DNA from: Arthrobacter sp. zg-Y1110
Lineage (GTDB): Bacteria; Actinomycetota; Actinomycetes; Actinomycetales; Micrococcaceae
Direction: 5' to 3'
Assembly (NCBI RefSeq): GCF_025244865.1
Contig: NZ_CP104272.1
Span: forward strand, 1,736,001-1,800,000
Length of the DNA: 64,000 nucleotides
Shown here piece after piece: positions 25,119-34,047 of the stretch; position 1 is the first letter of the stretch, and every line of letters starts with the position of its first letter. The notes under the pieces were generated by a model. It had not been told where the DNA came from. It worked only from the letters and a program-made list of their open reading frames with translations, and did no database searches. Made by a program: the position numbers and the translations under genes.

Positions 25119-27125
25119 ATGACTGAACGGCCAGCAGCACGCAAGGGCGCGCGGACGTTCCCGGACTGGCTGGTCATTGCCACGCTGGGCTGCGGCGGCA
25201 TAGTGGTCTCGCTTGAAAAAACCGCGGTGGTTCCGCTGCTGCCGGAATACCCCCGGATCTTCGGGGTCACCTCCGACGATGTGTCCTGGCTGGTCACCGT
25301 AACGCTGCTCTCCGCGGCGGTGGCAACCCCCATCGTCTCCCGGCTCGCGGACATGTACGGCAAACGCCGGATGCTGCTGGTGGCCATGGCCCTGATGGTT
25401 GCCGGCGCCTTCACGGCCTCCATCGGCGGGACCTTCGCGTGGGCCCTGGTCGGCCGCGGACTGCAGGGTCTTGCCGGTGCGGTCATACCGGTGGGGATCA
25501 GCATCCTCCGGGAAGCCCTGCCGCAGAAGAAGATCGCCGGCGCCGTTGCGCTGATGAGTGCCAGCTTCGGCATCGGCAGCGCCCTGGGCCTGCCGCTTGC
25601 CGGGCTGGTCTATGAACGGTTCGGCTGGCAGGGCACCTTTTGGGTGGTGGGAGTGATTGGCGCGTTGCTGATTGCCGCCGTCGTCGTTTTCGTTCCGGAG
25701 TCGAAGGTCCGCAGCCCGGCACCGTTTGACTACGTCGGGGCCGTGCTGCTGTCGGCCGCCATGACCGCCGTATTGCTGGCCATTACCAAGGGCGGGGTCT
25801 GGGGCTGGACCAGTTATCCGATCCTGGGCCTTTTTGCCGCCGCCGCCGTCTGCTTCGCGCTGTGGTTTCCGGCGGAGCTGCGCAACGGACAGCCTCTGGT
25901 GGACCTGCGGACGTCCGCTCTCCGCCCGGTCCTGCTCACCAACATCGGAGCCGTCCTGGTGGGCTTTTCCATGTATGCGAACATGCTGGTCACTACGCAG
26001 CAGCTGCAGCTCTCAAAGGAAACCGGTTACGGCTTCGGGCTGAGCGTGCTCGCGGCCGGGCTCACCATGATCCCGTCAGGGCTGGCCATGGTGGCGGTTT
26101 CCCCGGTCTCGGCGCGCATCACCAATACCTACGGAGCCAAGGCCACGTTGGTGATCGGCTGCACCGTTATGGCTGCGGGGTATCTGGCACGCATCCTCTT
26201 CGTGCACACGGTTCCTCAAATCATCACCGGGGCCGTGATTGTGTCGATCGGCACGGCAATCTCCATGGCCGCCATGCCCACCATCATCATGAGCAACGTC
26301 CCGCTCACCGACACAGCAGCAGCCAACGGCCTGAACACCCTGCTCCGGTCCGTAGGCACCTCAACCTGCAGCGCAACAGTGGCCACTATCCTGGCCTCGC
26401 TGACAATAACCATCGGCGGCAGCACATTCCCCGGACTGGACGCGTTCCGGACCATCTTCGTGTTGGCCGGCCTGGCCGCACTGGCTGCCGCCGGTGTCGC
26501 CTGCCTGATTCCCCGGTCCCGCCGGCACGAGGCCACGCACCCGGACCTGCACGCCGACGGCGGACAGCGGCAGCCGGAACCGGAGGAAAAGCGGGAGATC
26601 ATGGTCAGCGGCCGGCTGCTGTCCGCTGCGGACGGCAGGGCGGTGGGCCAGGCGACCGTTACTGTGCTGGACAGCGGCGGACGGCCGGTGGACTGGGACC
26701 GCGCGGACCACGACGGCGGCTATGCCGTCCTGCTTCCCGGTGAGGGCCGGTACGTCCTGGTTGCGAGCCAGGCCAGCTGGCTGCCGGTTTCGGAAGTGCT
26801 TGCCATCCGCGGTGCGACGGTACACCACGACCTCCATTTCCGCCGGGCGCTGGCCCTCACCGGACGGATCCGGCATGCCGGCCGCGCCGTCGCTGATGCA
26901 CTCGTGATCCTGGTCCGGCCGGGCGGAGAGGTATCCGCGTCGGCCCGTTCAGACAGCAGAGGCAACTACGAGCTGCCTTTGCCCGGATCCGGTGAGTATG
27001 TCCTCAGCGTCATTGAACCGGACGCTCGTACCACTCACACCCGGACCGTGGTCCTGCCGGCGCCGGACACCGTGATCGACGTGGAACTCGGAGGGCGGGA
27101 GCCCCGCACCGGCCTCAGGATCTGA
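25119..27125 (+). CDS. MFS transporter fused to two carboxypeptidase-regulatory-like domains
   Basis: A 668-residue fusion. Residues 15-470 form an MFS drug-efflux-type transporter of the DHA family with SRLADMYGKRRMLLV (loop 2-3) and GRGLQGLAGAVIPVGISI. A charged linker (about 470-490) leads to two beta-sandwich repeats resembling carboxypeptidase regulatory-like domains (about 488-560 and 565-655), each with a D-G-Y-x-LPLPGSGxY or GGYAVLLPGEG core. Both termini should be cytoplasmic if 12 or 14 helices are present, which is unusual for such domains. ATG at 25119 with GAAGGAG. Substrate is unknown. Confidence 0.85.
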   Translation: MTERPAARKGARTFPDWLVIATLGCGGIVVSLEKTAVVPLLPEYPRIFGVTSDDVSWLVTVTLLSAAVATPIVSRLADMYGKRRMLLVAMALMVAGAFTASIGGTFAWALVGRGLQGLAGAVIPVGISILREALPQKKIAGAVALMSASFGIGSALGLPLAGLVYERFGWQGTFWVVGVIGALLIAAVVVFVPESKVRSPAPFDYVGAVLLSAAMTAVLLAITKGGVWGWTSYPILGLFAAAAVCFALWFPAELRNGQPLVDLRTSALRPVLLTNIGAVLVGFSMYANMLVTTQQLQLSKETGYGFGLSVLAAGLTMIPSGLAMVAVSPVSARITNTYGAKATLVIGCTVMAAGYLARILFVHTVPQIITGAVIVSIGTAISMAAMPTIIMSNVPLTDTAAANGLNTLLRSVGTSTCSATVATILASLTITIGGSTFPGLDAFRTIFVLAGLAALAAAGVACLIPRSRRHEATHPDLHADGGQRQPEPEEKREIMVSGRLLSAADGRAVGQATVTVLDSGGRPVDWDRADHDGGYAVLLPGEGRYVLVASQASWLPVSEVLAIRGATVHHDLHFRRALALTGRIRHAGRAVADALVILVRPGGEVSASARSDSRGNYELPLPGSGEYVLSVIEPDARTTHTRTVVLPAPDTVIDVELGGREPRTGLRI

Positions 27126-27290
27126 CCGGGCCGCCCCTCACCGAGACCAAGGGCACATCCGCCGCTTTGGTACGCACCTGTCCAAGCGCATACGATCAAT
27201 CTGGCGTAAAGCGGGCGTCGGCAGCCAAACACGTGCCGACCTATGTCCCGCTGCGCGGATTCTTTCACTCGTCTTTAGTTAGGGTATGCG

Positions 27291-28559
27291 GTGGACCTCA
27301 CCCTCATGGTCGCGCTGGTGATCGCGCTAGCACTATTCTTCGACTTCACCAACGGCTTTCATGACACCGCCAATGCGATGGCTACCCCCATCGCAACCGG
27401 TGCCATCAAGCCCAAAACGGCCGTCGCCCTGGCGGCCGTGCTCAACCTGGTAGGTGCCTTCCTCTCCACGGAGGTAGCCAAAACCATCTCCGGCGGACTC
27501 ATCAAGGAAGGTGAGGGCGGGATCCAGATAACCCCCGTCATGATCTTCGCCGGCCTGATGGGCGCCGTCATCTGGAACCTGATCACCTGGCTGCGGGGAC
27601 TGCCGAGCAGTTCCTCCCACGCCCTGTTCGGCGGGCTGATCGGTGCCGCGATTGTCGGCGCCGGATTCGGTTCGGTGGATTACTCCGTGCTGATGTCCAA
27701 GGTTGTCCTGCCGGCGCTGATCGCTCCGTGCATCGCCCTGTTCGTGGCATACCTCGCCACCAAGCTGGCATACCGGATCACCCGCCGGCATGATCCCGAT
27801 TCGGGCAACAAGCTGCCCCGTAAGCGCGGCGGCTTCCGCTACGCCCAGATCTTCTCCTCCTCCCTGGTTGCCCTGGCTCACGGCACCAACGACGCCCAGA
27901 AGACCATGGGTGTGATCACCCTGGTCCTGGTTGCCGGCGGCCTGCAGACCTCCGGGACCGGCCCCGAGTTCTGGGTGGTCGCAGCCTGTGCCATTGCCAT
28001 TGCCGCCGGAACCTACGCCGGTGGCTGGCGCATCATCCGCACAATGGGAACCGGCTTGACCGAGGTCAAGCCGGCACAGGGCTTTGCTGCCGAAACCAGT
28101 ACGGCCGCTGCCATCCTGGCGTCGTCCCATCTGGGATTCGCGCTGTCCACCACACAGGTCGCGTCCGGCTCCGTGATCGGTTCCGGCCTGGGCCGCAAGG
28201 GCGCCGAGGTCCGCTGGGGCACCGCCGGCAGGGTCGGCGCCGGCTGGCTCCTTACGCTTCCCGCCGCCGCCGCTATGGGTGCCATCGCGGCGCTCATCGC
28301 GTCCATCGGCACTGCAGGCGTAGTCGCAATCACCGTCCTCGGAACCCTCACCGTCCTGGGCATCTTCCTGTGGTCCCGCCGCAGCCCGGTGAACCACGAC
28401 AACGCGGTCAGCGACATTGAAAACGCGGGCGAAGTGGTCCGCATCAAGAAGCGCCGCGGCAAGAACACCGGCAAGGGCAAGAACGGCAACTCCGGTAAGA
28501 ACAGCAACTCCGGCAGGAACGGCCGCGCCGCTGCCAAGGTCAAGGAAGGTTCGAAATGA
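27291..28559 (+). CDS. PiT-family inorganic phosphate transporter
   Basis: Low-affinity phosphate uptake, coupled to H+ or as a metal-phosphate complex. The 422-residue membrane protein holds both PiT signatures, DFTNGFHDTANAMA near the N-terminus and HGTNDAQKTMGVI in the second half. It ends with a basic low-complexity tail of Lys, Asn, Gly and Ser (last 40 residues) that is not part of the family fold. GTG at 27291, 5 nt after TAGGGT, possibly leaderless. The stop overlaps the start of the next small gene by ATGA. There is no PhoU-like partner, but a small membrane protein is coupled. Confidence 0.93.
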   Translation: MDLTLMVALVIALALFFDFTNGFHDTANAMATPIATGAIKPKTAVALAAVLNLVGAFLSTEVAKTISGGLIKEGEGGIQITPVMIFAGLMGAVIWNLITWLRGLPSSSSHALFGGLIGAAIVGAGFGSVDYSVLMSKVVLPALIAPCIALFVAYLATKLAYRITRRHDPDSGNKLPRKRGGFRYAQIFSSSLVALAHGTNDAQKTMGVITLVLVAGGLQTSGTGPEFWVVAACAIAIAAGTYAGGWRIIRTMGTGLTEVKPAQGFAAETSTAAAILASSHLGFALSTTQVASGSVIGSGLGRKGAEVRWGTAGRVGAGWLLTLPAAAAMGAIAALIASIGTAGVVAITVLGTLTVLGIFLWSRRSPVNHDNAVSDIENAGEVVRIKKRRGKNTGKGKNGNSGKNSNSGRNGRAAAKVKEGSK

Positions 28560-28798
28560 ACATCCACTGGATGGACTACCTGACGGTCTTCGGAGTCACA
28601 CTCCTCGCCGCGCTGACCGTGGTCTGCATCTATTCGTTCGGGGTCCGGCTGTACGCGGTCTCGCTCGATGCGGAAACCGGCTCCACGCCGCGCAACCGCG
28701 TTGCCCTGGCGAAGGCCGGTGCCTTCGCCTGCTTCGCCCTGAGCGCTGCAGCGGTGCTGTTCGGCATCTACCTGATTGTCCCGGCGCTGCACGGCTAG
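28556..28798 (+). CDS. Small membrane protein coupled to PiT
   Basis: 80 residues with two hydrophobic helices (about 8-30 and 50-75) joined by a basic, Ser/Thr-containing loop. Function unknown. It overlaps the PiT gene by 4 bp (ATGA), so expression is coupled, and a subunit or modulator role for the phosphate transporter is a fair inference. A strong terminator follows. Confidence 0.8.
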   Translation: MNIHWMDYLTVFGVTLLAALTVVCIYSFGVRLYAVSLDAETGSTPRNRVALAKAGAFACFALSAAAVLFGIYLIVPALHG

Positions 28799-28809
28799 CT
28801 TTCAGAACC

Positions 28810-28851
28810 GTAAAAGGCCCGCCGGATCATTAGATCCTGCGGGCCTTTTAC
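28810..28851. terminator. Bidirectional terminator
   Basis: Stem arms GTAAAAGGCCCGC (28810-28822) and GCGGGCCTTTTAC (28839-28851), with GGATC/GATCC pairing inside the loop. The A/T ends supply a U-tract for both directions. It lies between the PiT operon and the convergent Old Yellow Enzyme gene. Confidence 0.85.
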
Positions 28852-28862
28852 GTTGGCGGAGC

Positions 28863-29954
28863 CTAGTTCTGCGACGCAGCGTCCGGGGCGTAGAACGGGT
28901 AATCCGTGTAGCCCTCGGGTCCGAAGGAGTAGAACGTCGTTGCGTCCGGGGTGTTCAGCGGCAGGTCTTCCTGCCAGCGGCGCACCAGGTCGGGGTTGGC
29001 GATGGCCGGACGGCCGACAACGACGGCGTCACCCAGTCCGTCGTCCATCATGGCCAGGGCTTCCTCGCGGGTGGTGAGGGGGCCGAAACCGGTGTTGAGC
29101 AGTACCTTGCCGCCGAAACGGGTGCGCAGGGCCTGCACCAGATCACCGGCGGGATCGCGGTGCAGGATGCTCAGGTACGCAAGGCCGAGCGGAGCCACGG
29201 CATCCAGCAGGACGCCGTAGGTGGCAAGCACATCCTCTGCGTCCATCTCCAGGCAGCCCTGGACATTGTGTTCGGGCGAAATACGCAGGCCCACCCGGTC
29301 GGCGCCGATCTCGGCCGCGACTGCAGCAAGCGTTTCGATGACGAACCGTGCGCGGTTCTCGGGGGTTCCGCCGTAGTTGTCCGTGCGCTGGTTCGCCGTC
29401 GGGGAAAGGAATTCATGCAGGAGGTAGCCGTTCGCTCCGTGCAGCTCCACGCCGTCGAACCCGGCGTCCACCGCTGCCCGGGACCCGCGCACGAAGTCCG
29501 CGGTCACGGACGCCAGTTCCCCGGCCTCCAGCGCGCGGGGCACCGTGTATGCCTGCTTGCCGTCGTAGGTGTGCGACATGCCGTCCACGGCAATGGCGCT
29601 CGGGGCTACGGGGTCCACTCCACCGTTGATGTTCGGGTGGGTCACCCGGCCCGCGTGCATGACCTGCGCAACAATGCGGCCGCCGGCTGCATGTACGGCG
29701 TCGGTGACCTTCCGCCAGCCCTCCAGCTGTTCCGGATCCACGAGTCCGGGCTGGCCAGGGAAGCCCTGCCCTTCGCGGCTGGGATACGTTCCTTCGCTGA
29801 CGATCAGGCCCAGCGAGGCGCGCTGGCTGTAGTGCTCAACCATCATCGGACCCGGGATGCCGTCGCGTCCGGCTCGCTGGCGGGTCAGCGGGCCCATCAC
29901 GAGGCGGTTGGACAGTTCAAGGCTGCCGGCGGTCATCGGGGAAAACAGGTTCAC
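28863..29954 (-). CDS. Old Yellow Enzyme / alkene reductase
   Basis: FMN-dependent ene-reductase that reduces activated C=C bonds with NAD(P)H. The 363-residue TIM barrel has GPLTRQRA near the N-terminus, the active-site HGANGYLLHEFLSP (His/Asn pair), RTDNYGG and the FMN-phosphate strand NTGFGPLT. The open frame runs far upstream, but the GTG at 29954 follows AGGAAGAG and starts at the family boundary (VNLFSPMTAG). Monocistronic, ended by the terminator shared with the PiT operon. Likely involved in detoxifying electrophiles. Confidence 0.92.
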   Translation of the reverse strand: MNLFSPMTAGSLELSNRLVMGPLTRQRAGRDGIPGPMMVEHYSQRASLGLIVSEGTYPSREGQGFPGQPGLVDPEQLEGWRKVTDAVHAAGGRIVAQVMHAGRVTHPNINGGVDPVAPSAIAVDGMSHTYDGKQAYTVPRALEAGELASVTADFVRGSRAAVDAGFDGVELHGANGYLLHEFLSPTANQRTDNYGGTPENRARFVIETLAAVAAEIGADRVGLRISPEHNVQGCLEMDAEDVLATYGVLLDAVAPLGLAYLSILHRDPAGDLVQALRTRFGGKVLLNTGFGPLTTREEALAMMDDGLGDAVVVGRPAIANPDLVRRWQEDLPLNTPDATTFYSFGPEGYTDYPFYAPDAASQN

Positions 29955-30125
29955 TAAGTAACTCTTCCTATAGATTGCCGCTGCCTGTGCCTGCATAGGC
30001 GGCGCTGACAGCGGCAGTATGGTTCCGTAGGCGGCAACCCGGTACCCCGCGAACCTATTCCGCGGGCGACGCCGACTGTGGCGGAGCCCATACCTGTCCG
30101 GCCGCCGGCTGGCTACCATGGCGGC

Positions 30126-30671
30126 ATGGTGCGGACTGTGTACTACGCCTCGGTATCCCTCGACGGATTCACCGCCGACGACGCCGACGACGCCGCCGGC
30201 CCGGCGGATAACCGCCGGTTCCGGGTGGCCGAATCGCCGGCGAACGCGGGCGCCGTCGTGATGGGGGCGGGAACCTACGGCCGGCTGCAGCGGCAGGTAG
30301 GGGAGGGCGGCGTCGGCGCGTGGGACTGCCCGCCCGGGCCTGTCTGGGTCTACACGCATCACGAGTTTCCCGCCGTCGCCGGGGCGGACATCATGTTTGT
30401 CCGCGGTCCGGTGGAGGAATTCGCGGCGGACATCACGGACTCGGCCAACGGCGGCGACGTCTGGCTGCGCGGTGCGGACTTGGCGGGCCAGTACCTGCAC
30501 CACGGGTTACTGGACGAACTACGCCTGGTGGTGCATCCGATCCTGCTCGGCAGTGGCCGGCCGCCGCTGCCGTTGGCGGCTGCACGGCCTGCGGTGCTGC
30601 TCAGCGCCCGTCCGTCCGCCGACGGCAGCGTACGGCTGTGTTACGGAATCCGGGCCGGGCAGGAGCCCTAG
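30126..30671 (+). CDS. Dihydrofolate reductase-family protein (RibD C-terminal-like)
   Basis: A 181-residue protein of the YwjB/RibD reductase-like group: N-terminal YYASVSLDGFTAD, central GAVVMGAGTYG and the C-terminal DELRLVVHPILLGSGR strand-loop. Members probably bind NADPH, but their substrates are mostly unknown. ATG at 30126 lies 6 nt after TACCAT, with no Shine-Dalgarno (leaderless pattern). Its TAG stop shares CTAG with the convergent thioesterase. Confidence 0.85.
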   Translation: MVRTVYYASVSLDGFTADDADDAAGPADNRRFRVAESPANAGAVVMGAGTYGRLQRQVGEGGVGAWDCPPGPVWVYTHHEFPAVAGADIMFVRGPVEEFAADITDSANGGDVWLRGADLAGQYLHHGLLDELRLVVHPILLGSGRPPLPLAAARPAVLLSARPSADGSVRLCYGIRAGQEP

Positions 30672-31156
30672 CGGGACTCGCGGATCATATTCGTGATGCG
30701 GGCCGTGGACAGCCTGCGGCCCTCCTCATCGGTGATGACCACTTCGTGCGTGGTGAGGGTGTTGCCCAGGTGCACGGCCGTGGCCGTGCCGGTGACCAGC
30801 CCGGAGGACGCGGACCGGTGGTGCGTGGCACCGATTTCTATCCCGACGGCGTGCCGCCCGGGTCCGGCATGGATACCGGCGCCGAAGGAGCCGAGGGTCT
30901 CGGCGAGGACCAGGTGCGCCCCGCCGTGAAGGATCCCTGCCACCTGTTCGTTGCCCTCCACCGGCATGGTGGCCACCAGCCGGTCCGCCGACATCTCGAG
31001 GAAACGGATGCCCATCTTTGCCACCAGCCGGCCCACGCCGTGCGCGGACAGCCAGTCGTGCATCTCTTCCGGGACACCGGCGTCGATAAGTTCCTGCTTG
31101 TGGGGGTTGGTGCCCGCCTGACGGCCGGAAGTGCCCGGCGTGAAAATCTCGCTCAT
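30668..31156 (-). CDS. PaaI-type hotdog thioesterase
   Basis: A 162-residue single hotdog domain with HGGAHLVLAETLGSFGA, the PaaI/ComA pattern in which Glu activates water at the acyl thioester. Likely clears aberrant or stalled acyl-CoA. It lies upstream and divergent of polA, with starts only 20 bp apart. ATG at 31156 is the first good start, although in-frame sequence continues upstream into the polA 5' region. Confidence 0.88.
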   Translation of the reverse strand: MSEIFTPGTSGRQAGTNPHKQELIDAGVPEEMHDWLSAHGVGRLVAKMGIRFLEMSADRLVATMPVEGNEQVAGILHGGAHLVLAETLGSFGAGIHAGPGRHAVGIEIGATHHRSASSGLVTGTATAVHLGNTLTTHEVVITDEEGRRLSTARITNMIRESR

Positions 31157-31168
31157 GGCAACTAGGCT
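31140..31168 (+). promoter_or_regulatory. polA promoter, leaderless type
   Basis: GTGAAA (31140-31145), 17 bp, TAGGCT (31163-31168), then 7 nt to the GTG at 31176. The start codon would be at or next to +1. Confidence 0.55.
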
Positions 31169-31175
31169 TGCATTT

Positions 31176-34019
31176 GTGAGTGAATCTACCAAACTGGCCA
31201 CGACCCCCTTGAGCAGCAACATTAACGGCGACATTAACGGCAACACGGAAGACGGCGGCAAAACGAGCGTCGATAACGGCAGCACCGCCGTCGAAAGCGC
31301 GGGCACCCCGGGTGCAGCGGCCGCTTCGCTGGGAACCGTGAACGCCGGGGGACACAACCGGCTGCTGGTGATTGACGGACACTCCATGGCGTTTCGGGCC
31401 TTCTACGCGCTCCCGGCCGAGAACTTCTCCACCGACACCGGCCAGCACACCAACGCCGTCTACGGTTTCACCTCCATGCTGATCAACCTGATCAAGGAGG
31501 AGAAGCCCACTCACGTGGCCGTGGCCTTCGACCTGGACACGCCTACCTTCCGGTCTGAGGAGTACACCGAATACAAGGGCGGACGGAACAAGACGCCCGA
31601 GGAGTTCCACGGGCAGATTGACCTGATCATCAAGGTCATGGAAGCCATGCGCATTCCCACGCTGTCCATGGACGGCTACGAAGCGGATGACATCCTTGCG
31701 ACGCTGGCCGAGAAGGCGTCCGCCCTTAACTGGGACGTCATGGTCGTCTCGGGGGACCGGGATGCCTTCCAGCTGGTGGATGACCACGTCACGGTGTTCT
31801 ACCCCAAGAAGGGTGTTTCCGACCTGCCTCGCATGGACGCCGCAGCCGTGGAAGCCAAATACCTGGTTCCCCCGGACAAGTACTCCGACCTCGCTGCCCT
31901 GGTGGGCGAGAGCGCGGACAACCTGCCCGGCGTCCCGGGCGTGGGTCCCAAGACCGCTGCCAAGTGGATCAAGCTTTACGGCGGGCTCGAAGGCATTCTC
32001 GAGAACCTGGACTCCATCAAGGGCAAGGTGGGCGATTCCCTGCGCGAGAACATCGAGGACGTCAAGCGGAACCGGCGCCTGAACCGGCTGCTGCGGGACC
32101 TGGACCTGCCGGTGGACCTCGAGGCCATGGCCGCCCAGCGGCCGGACCGGGAGGCCATTGAGGAACTCTTTGACGCCCTGCAGTTCAACGCGCTGCGCAA
32201 GCGGCTCTTCGACGTCTACGGGGAGGACGAGGGCGAGGCCGCCGCGCACGCCGAAGTGGCCGCCCCTGAACACAGCATCATCACCGATGCCGCGGAACTG
32301 GACAGCTGGTTCCGTGCCGCCAACCAGGCACGCACTGCCGTGCAGTTGGTGACGGAGGGTGCCGCCGGGGCGCGCGACGTCGTCGGCATTGCCCTGGTGA
32401 CGGACGCCTCGGCCGCCTACGTGCCGCTCACCGAGCTCGACGGCGCCGCCGAGCAGGTGCTGGCGGATTGGCTGGCGGACCTGGACGCACCCAAGGTGGT
32501 CCACGATTTCAAGGAAGCCTACAAGGCACTGGCTGCCCGCGGCCTGCACCTGGCCGGCGAGGTCGATGACACCGCCATCTCCGGCTACCTGATCCAGCCG
32601 GACCGCCGCAGCTACGAACTGGCGGACCTGGCGCAGTACCACCTGAAGATGAACATCGTTCCCGCGGCGGCTGCCAGCAACCAGCTGGAACTGTCCCTCG
32701 GGGACGAAGACGCGGCAACGCCGGCCGTGTCCAAGGCGTTTGCCGCCCTGCGGCTGAGCGAGCACTTTGCCGGCCAGCTTGTGGAGCGCGGCGCCAACCA
32801 GCTGCTCGGCGGACTGGAACTGCCGCTGTCCGAGGTCCTCGCGGAAATGGAGCTTGCCGGCATTGCGGTGTCCTCCGAGAAGCTGGACCGGCTGCTGGAC
32901 GATTTCAGCGCCACCATCACCCGCGCGAGCGAGGAAGCCTTCCGGATCATCGGCAAGGAGATCAACCTCGGGTCCCCGAAGCAGCTGCAGGCCGTCCTCT
33001 TCGACGAACTCGGCCTGCCGAAGACCAAGAAGATCAAGACCGGGTACTCCACCGACGCCGATGCGCTGACGGACCTGATCGTGAAGACCGGACACCCGTT
33101 CCTGGAGCAGCTGCTCGCCTTCCGCGACGCGTCCAAGCTGCGCTCCACCGTCGAGGGCCTGCGGAAGTCCGTTGCCGACGACGGCCGCATCCACACCACT
33201 TACGCCCAGACGGTGGCCGCCACCGGACGGCTGTCCTCGGTGAACCCGAACCTGCAGAACATCCCGATCCGCTCCGAAGAGGGCCGGCGCATCCGCGAGG
33301 TCTTCGTGGTCGGCGAAGGCTACGATTCGCTGCTCACCGCGGACTACTCGCAGATCGAAATGCGGATCATGGCCCACCTCTCCGGCGACGAAGGGCTGAT
33401 CTCCGCCTTCCAGGCGGGCGAGGACCTGCACCGCTTCGTCGGGTCGCACGTGTTCAACGTGGCCCCCGAAGAGGTCACCAGTGCCATGCGCTCCAAGGTC
33501 AAGGCCATGTCCTACGGCCTGGTCTACGGCCTGAGCTCCTTCGGCCTGTCCAAGCAGCTGGCCATCCCGGTGGACGAGGCCCGGACCCTGATCCGTGACT
33601 ACTTCGAGCGGTTCGGTGCCGTGCGTGACTACCTGCGCGGCGTCGTCGAGCAGGCCCGCAAGGACGGCTTCACCTCCACCATCGAGGGCCGCCGCCGCTA
33701 CCTGCCGGACCTGTCCAGCGACAACCGGCAGCTGCGCGAAATGGCCGAACGGGCCGCGCTCAATGCACCTATTCAGGGATCCGCGGCGGACATCATCAAA
33801 AAGGCCATGCTCGGCGTGGACCGTGAACTGAAGGCGCAGGGGCTGAAATCCCGGATGCTGCTGCAGGTCCATGATGAACTGGTCCTCGAAGTCGCCGCCG
33901 GGGAGCGGGACGCGGTGGAGAAGCTGGTGCGGGAGCAGATGGGTTCCGCGGCGGACCTGTCCGTTCCGCTGGATGTCTCCGTCGGCGAGGGCATCAGCTG
34001 GCACGAGGCCGGGCACTAG
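31176..34019 (+). CDS. polA: DNA polymerase I
   Basis: Repair and Okazaki-fragment polymerase. Order: a low-complexity N-tail of about 50 residues rich in Asn, Gly and Thr; a 5'-3' exonuclease domain (LLVIDGHSMAFRAFYA, YEADDILA, VPGVGPKTA); a central 3'-5' exonuclease-like domain without the catalytic acidic residues, so no proofreading is expected, as in other actinobacterial PolA; and the polymerase domain (TGRLSSVNPNLQNIP, DYSQIEMR, VHDELVLEV). GTG at 31176 is preferred over the ATG at 31155 because TAGGCT lies exactly 7 nt upstream and no Shine-Dalgarno exists for either. Gives 947 residues. Confidence 0.94.
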   Translation: MSESTKLATTPLSSNINGDINGNTEDGGKTSVDNGSTAVESAGTPGAAAASLGTVNAGGHNRLLVIDGHSMAFRAFYALPAENFSTDTGQHTNAVYGFTSMLINLIKEEKPTHVAVAFDLDTPTFRSEEYTEYKGGRNKTPEEFHGQIDLIIKVMEAMRIPTLSMDGYEADDILATLAEKASALNWDVMVVSGDRDAFQLVDDHVTVFYPKKGVSDLPRMDAAAVEAKYLVPPDKYSDLAALVGESADNLPGVPGVGPKTAAKWIKLYGGLEGILENLDSIKGKVGDSLRENIEDVKRNRRLNRLLRDLDLPVDLEAMAAQRPDREAIEELFDALQFNALRKRLFDVYGEDEGEAAAHAEVAAPEHSIITDAAELDSWFRAANQARTAVQLVTEGAAGARDVVGIALVTDASAAYVPLTELDGAAEQVLADWLADLDAPKVVHDFKEAYKALAARGLHLAGEVDDTAISGYLIQPDRRSYELADLAQYHLKMNIVPAAAASNQLELSLGDEDAATPAVSKAFAALRLSEHFAGQLVERGANQLLGGLELPLSEVLAEMELAGIAVSSEKLDRLLDDFSATITRASEEAFRIIGKEINLGSPKQLQAVLFDELGLPKTKKIKTGYSTDADALTDLIVKTGHPFLEQLLAFRDASKLRSTVEGLRKSVADDGRIHTTYAQTVAATGRLSSVNPNLQNIPIRSEEGRRIREVFVVGEGYDSLLTADYSQIEMRIMAHLSGDEGLISAFQAGEDLHRFVGSHVFNVAPEEVTSAMRSKVKAMSYGLVYGLSSFGLSKQLAIPVDEARTLIRDYFERFGAVRDYLRGVVEQARKDGFTSTIEGRRRYLPDLSSDNRQLREMAERAALNAPIQGSAADIIKKAMLGVDRELKAQGLKSRMLLQVHDELVLEVAAGERDAVEKLVREQMGSAADLSVPLDVSVGEGISWHEAGH

Positions 34020-34047
34020 GCGCTGCCGCCTAAACACAGGGGGAACC

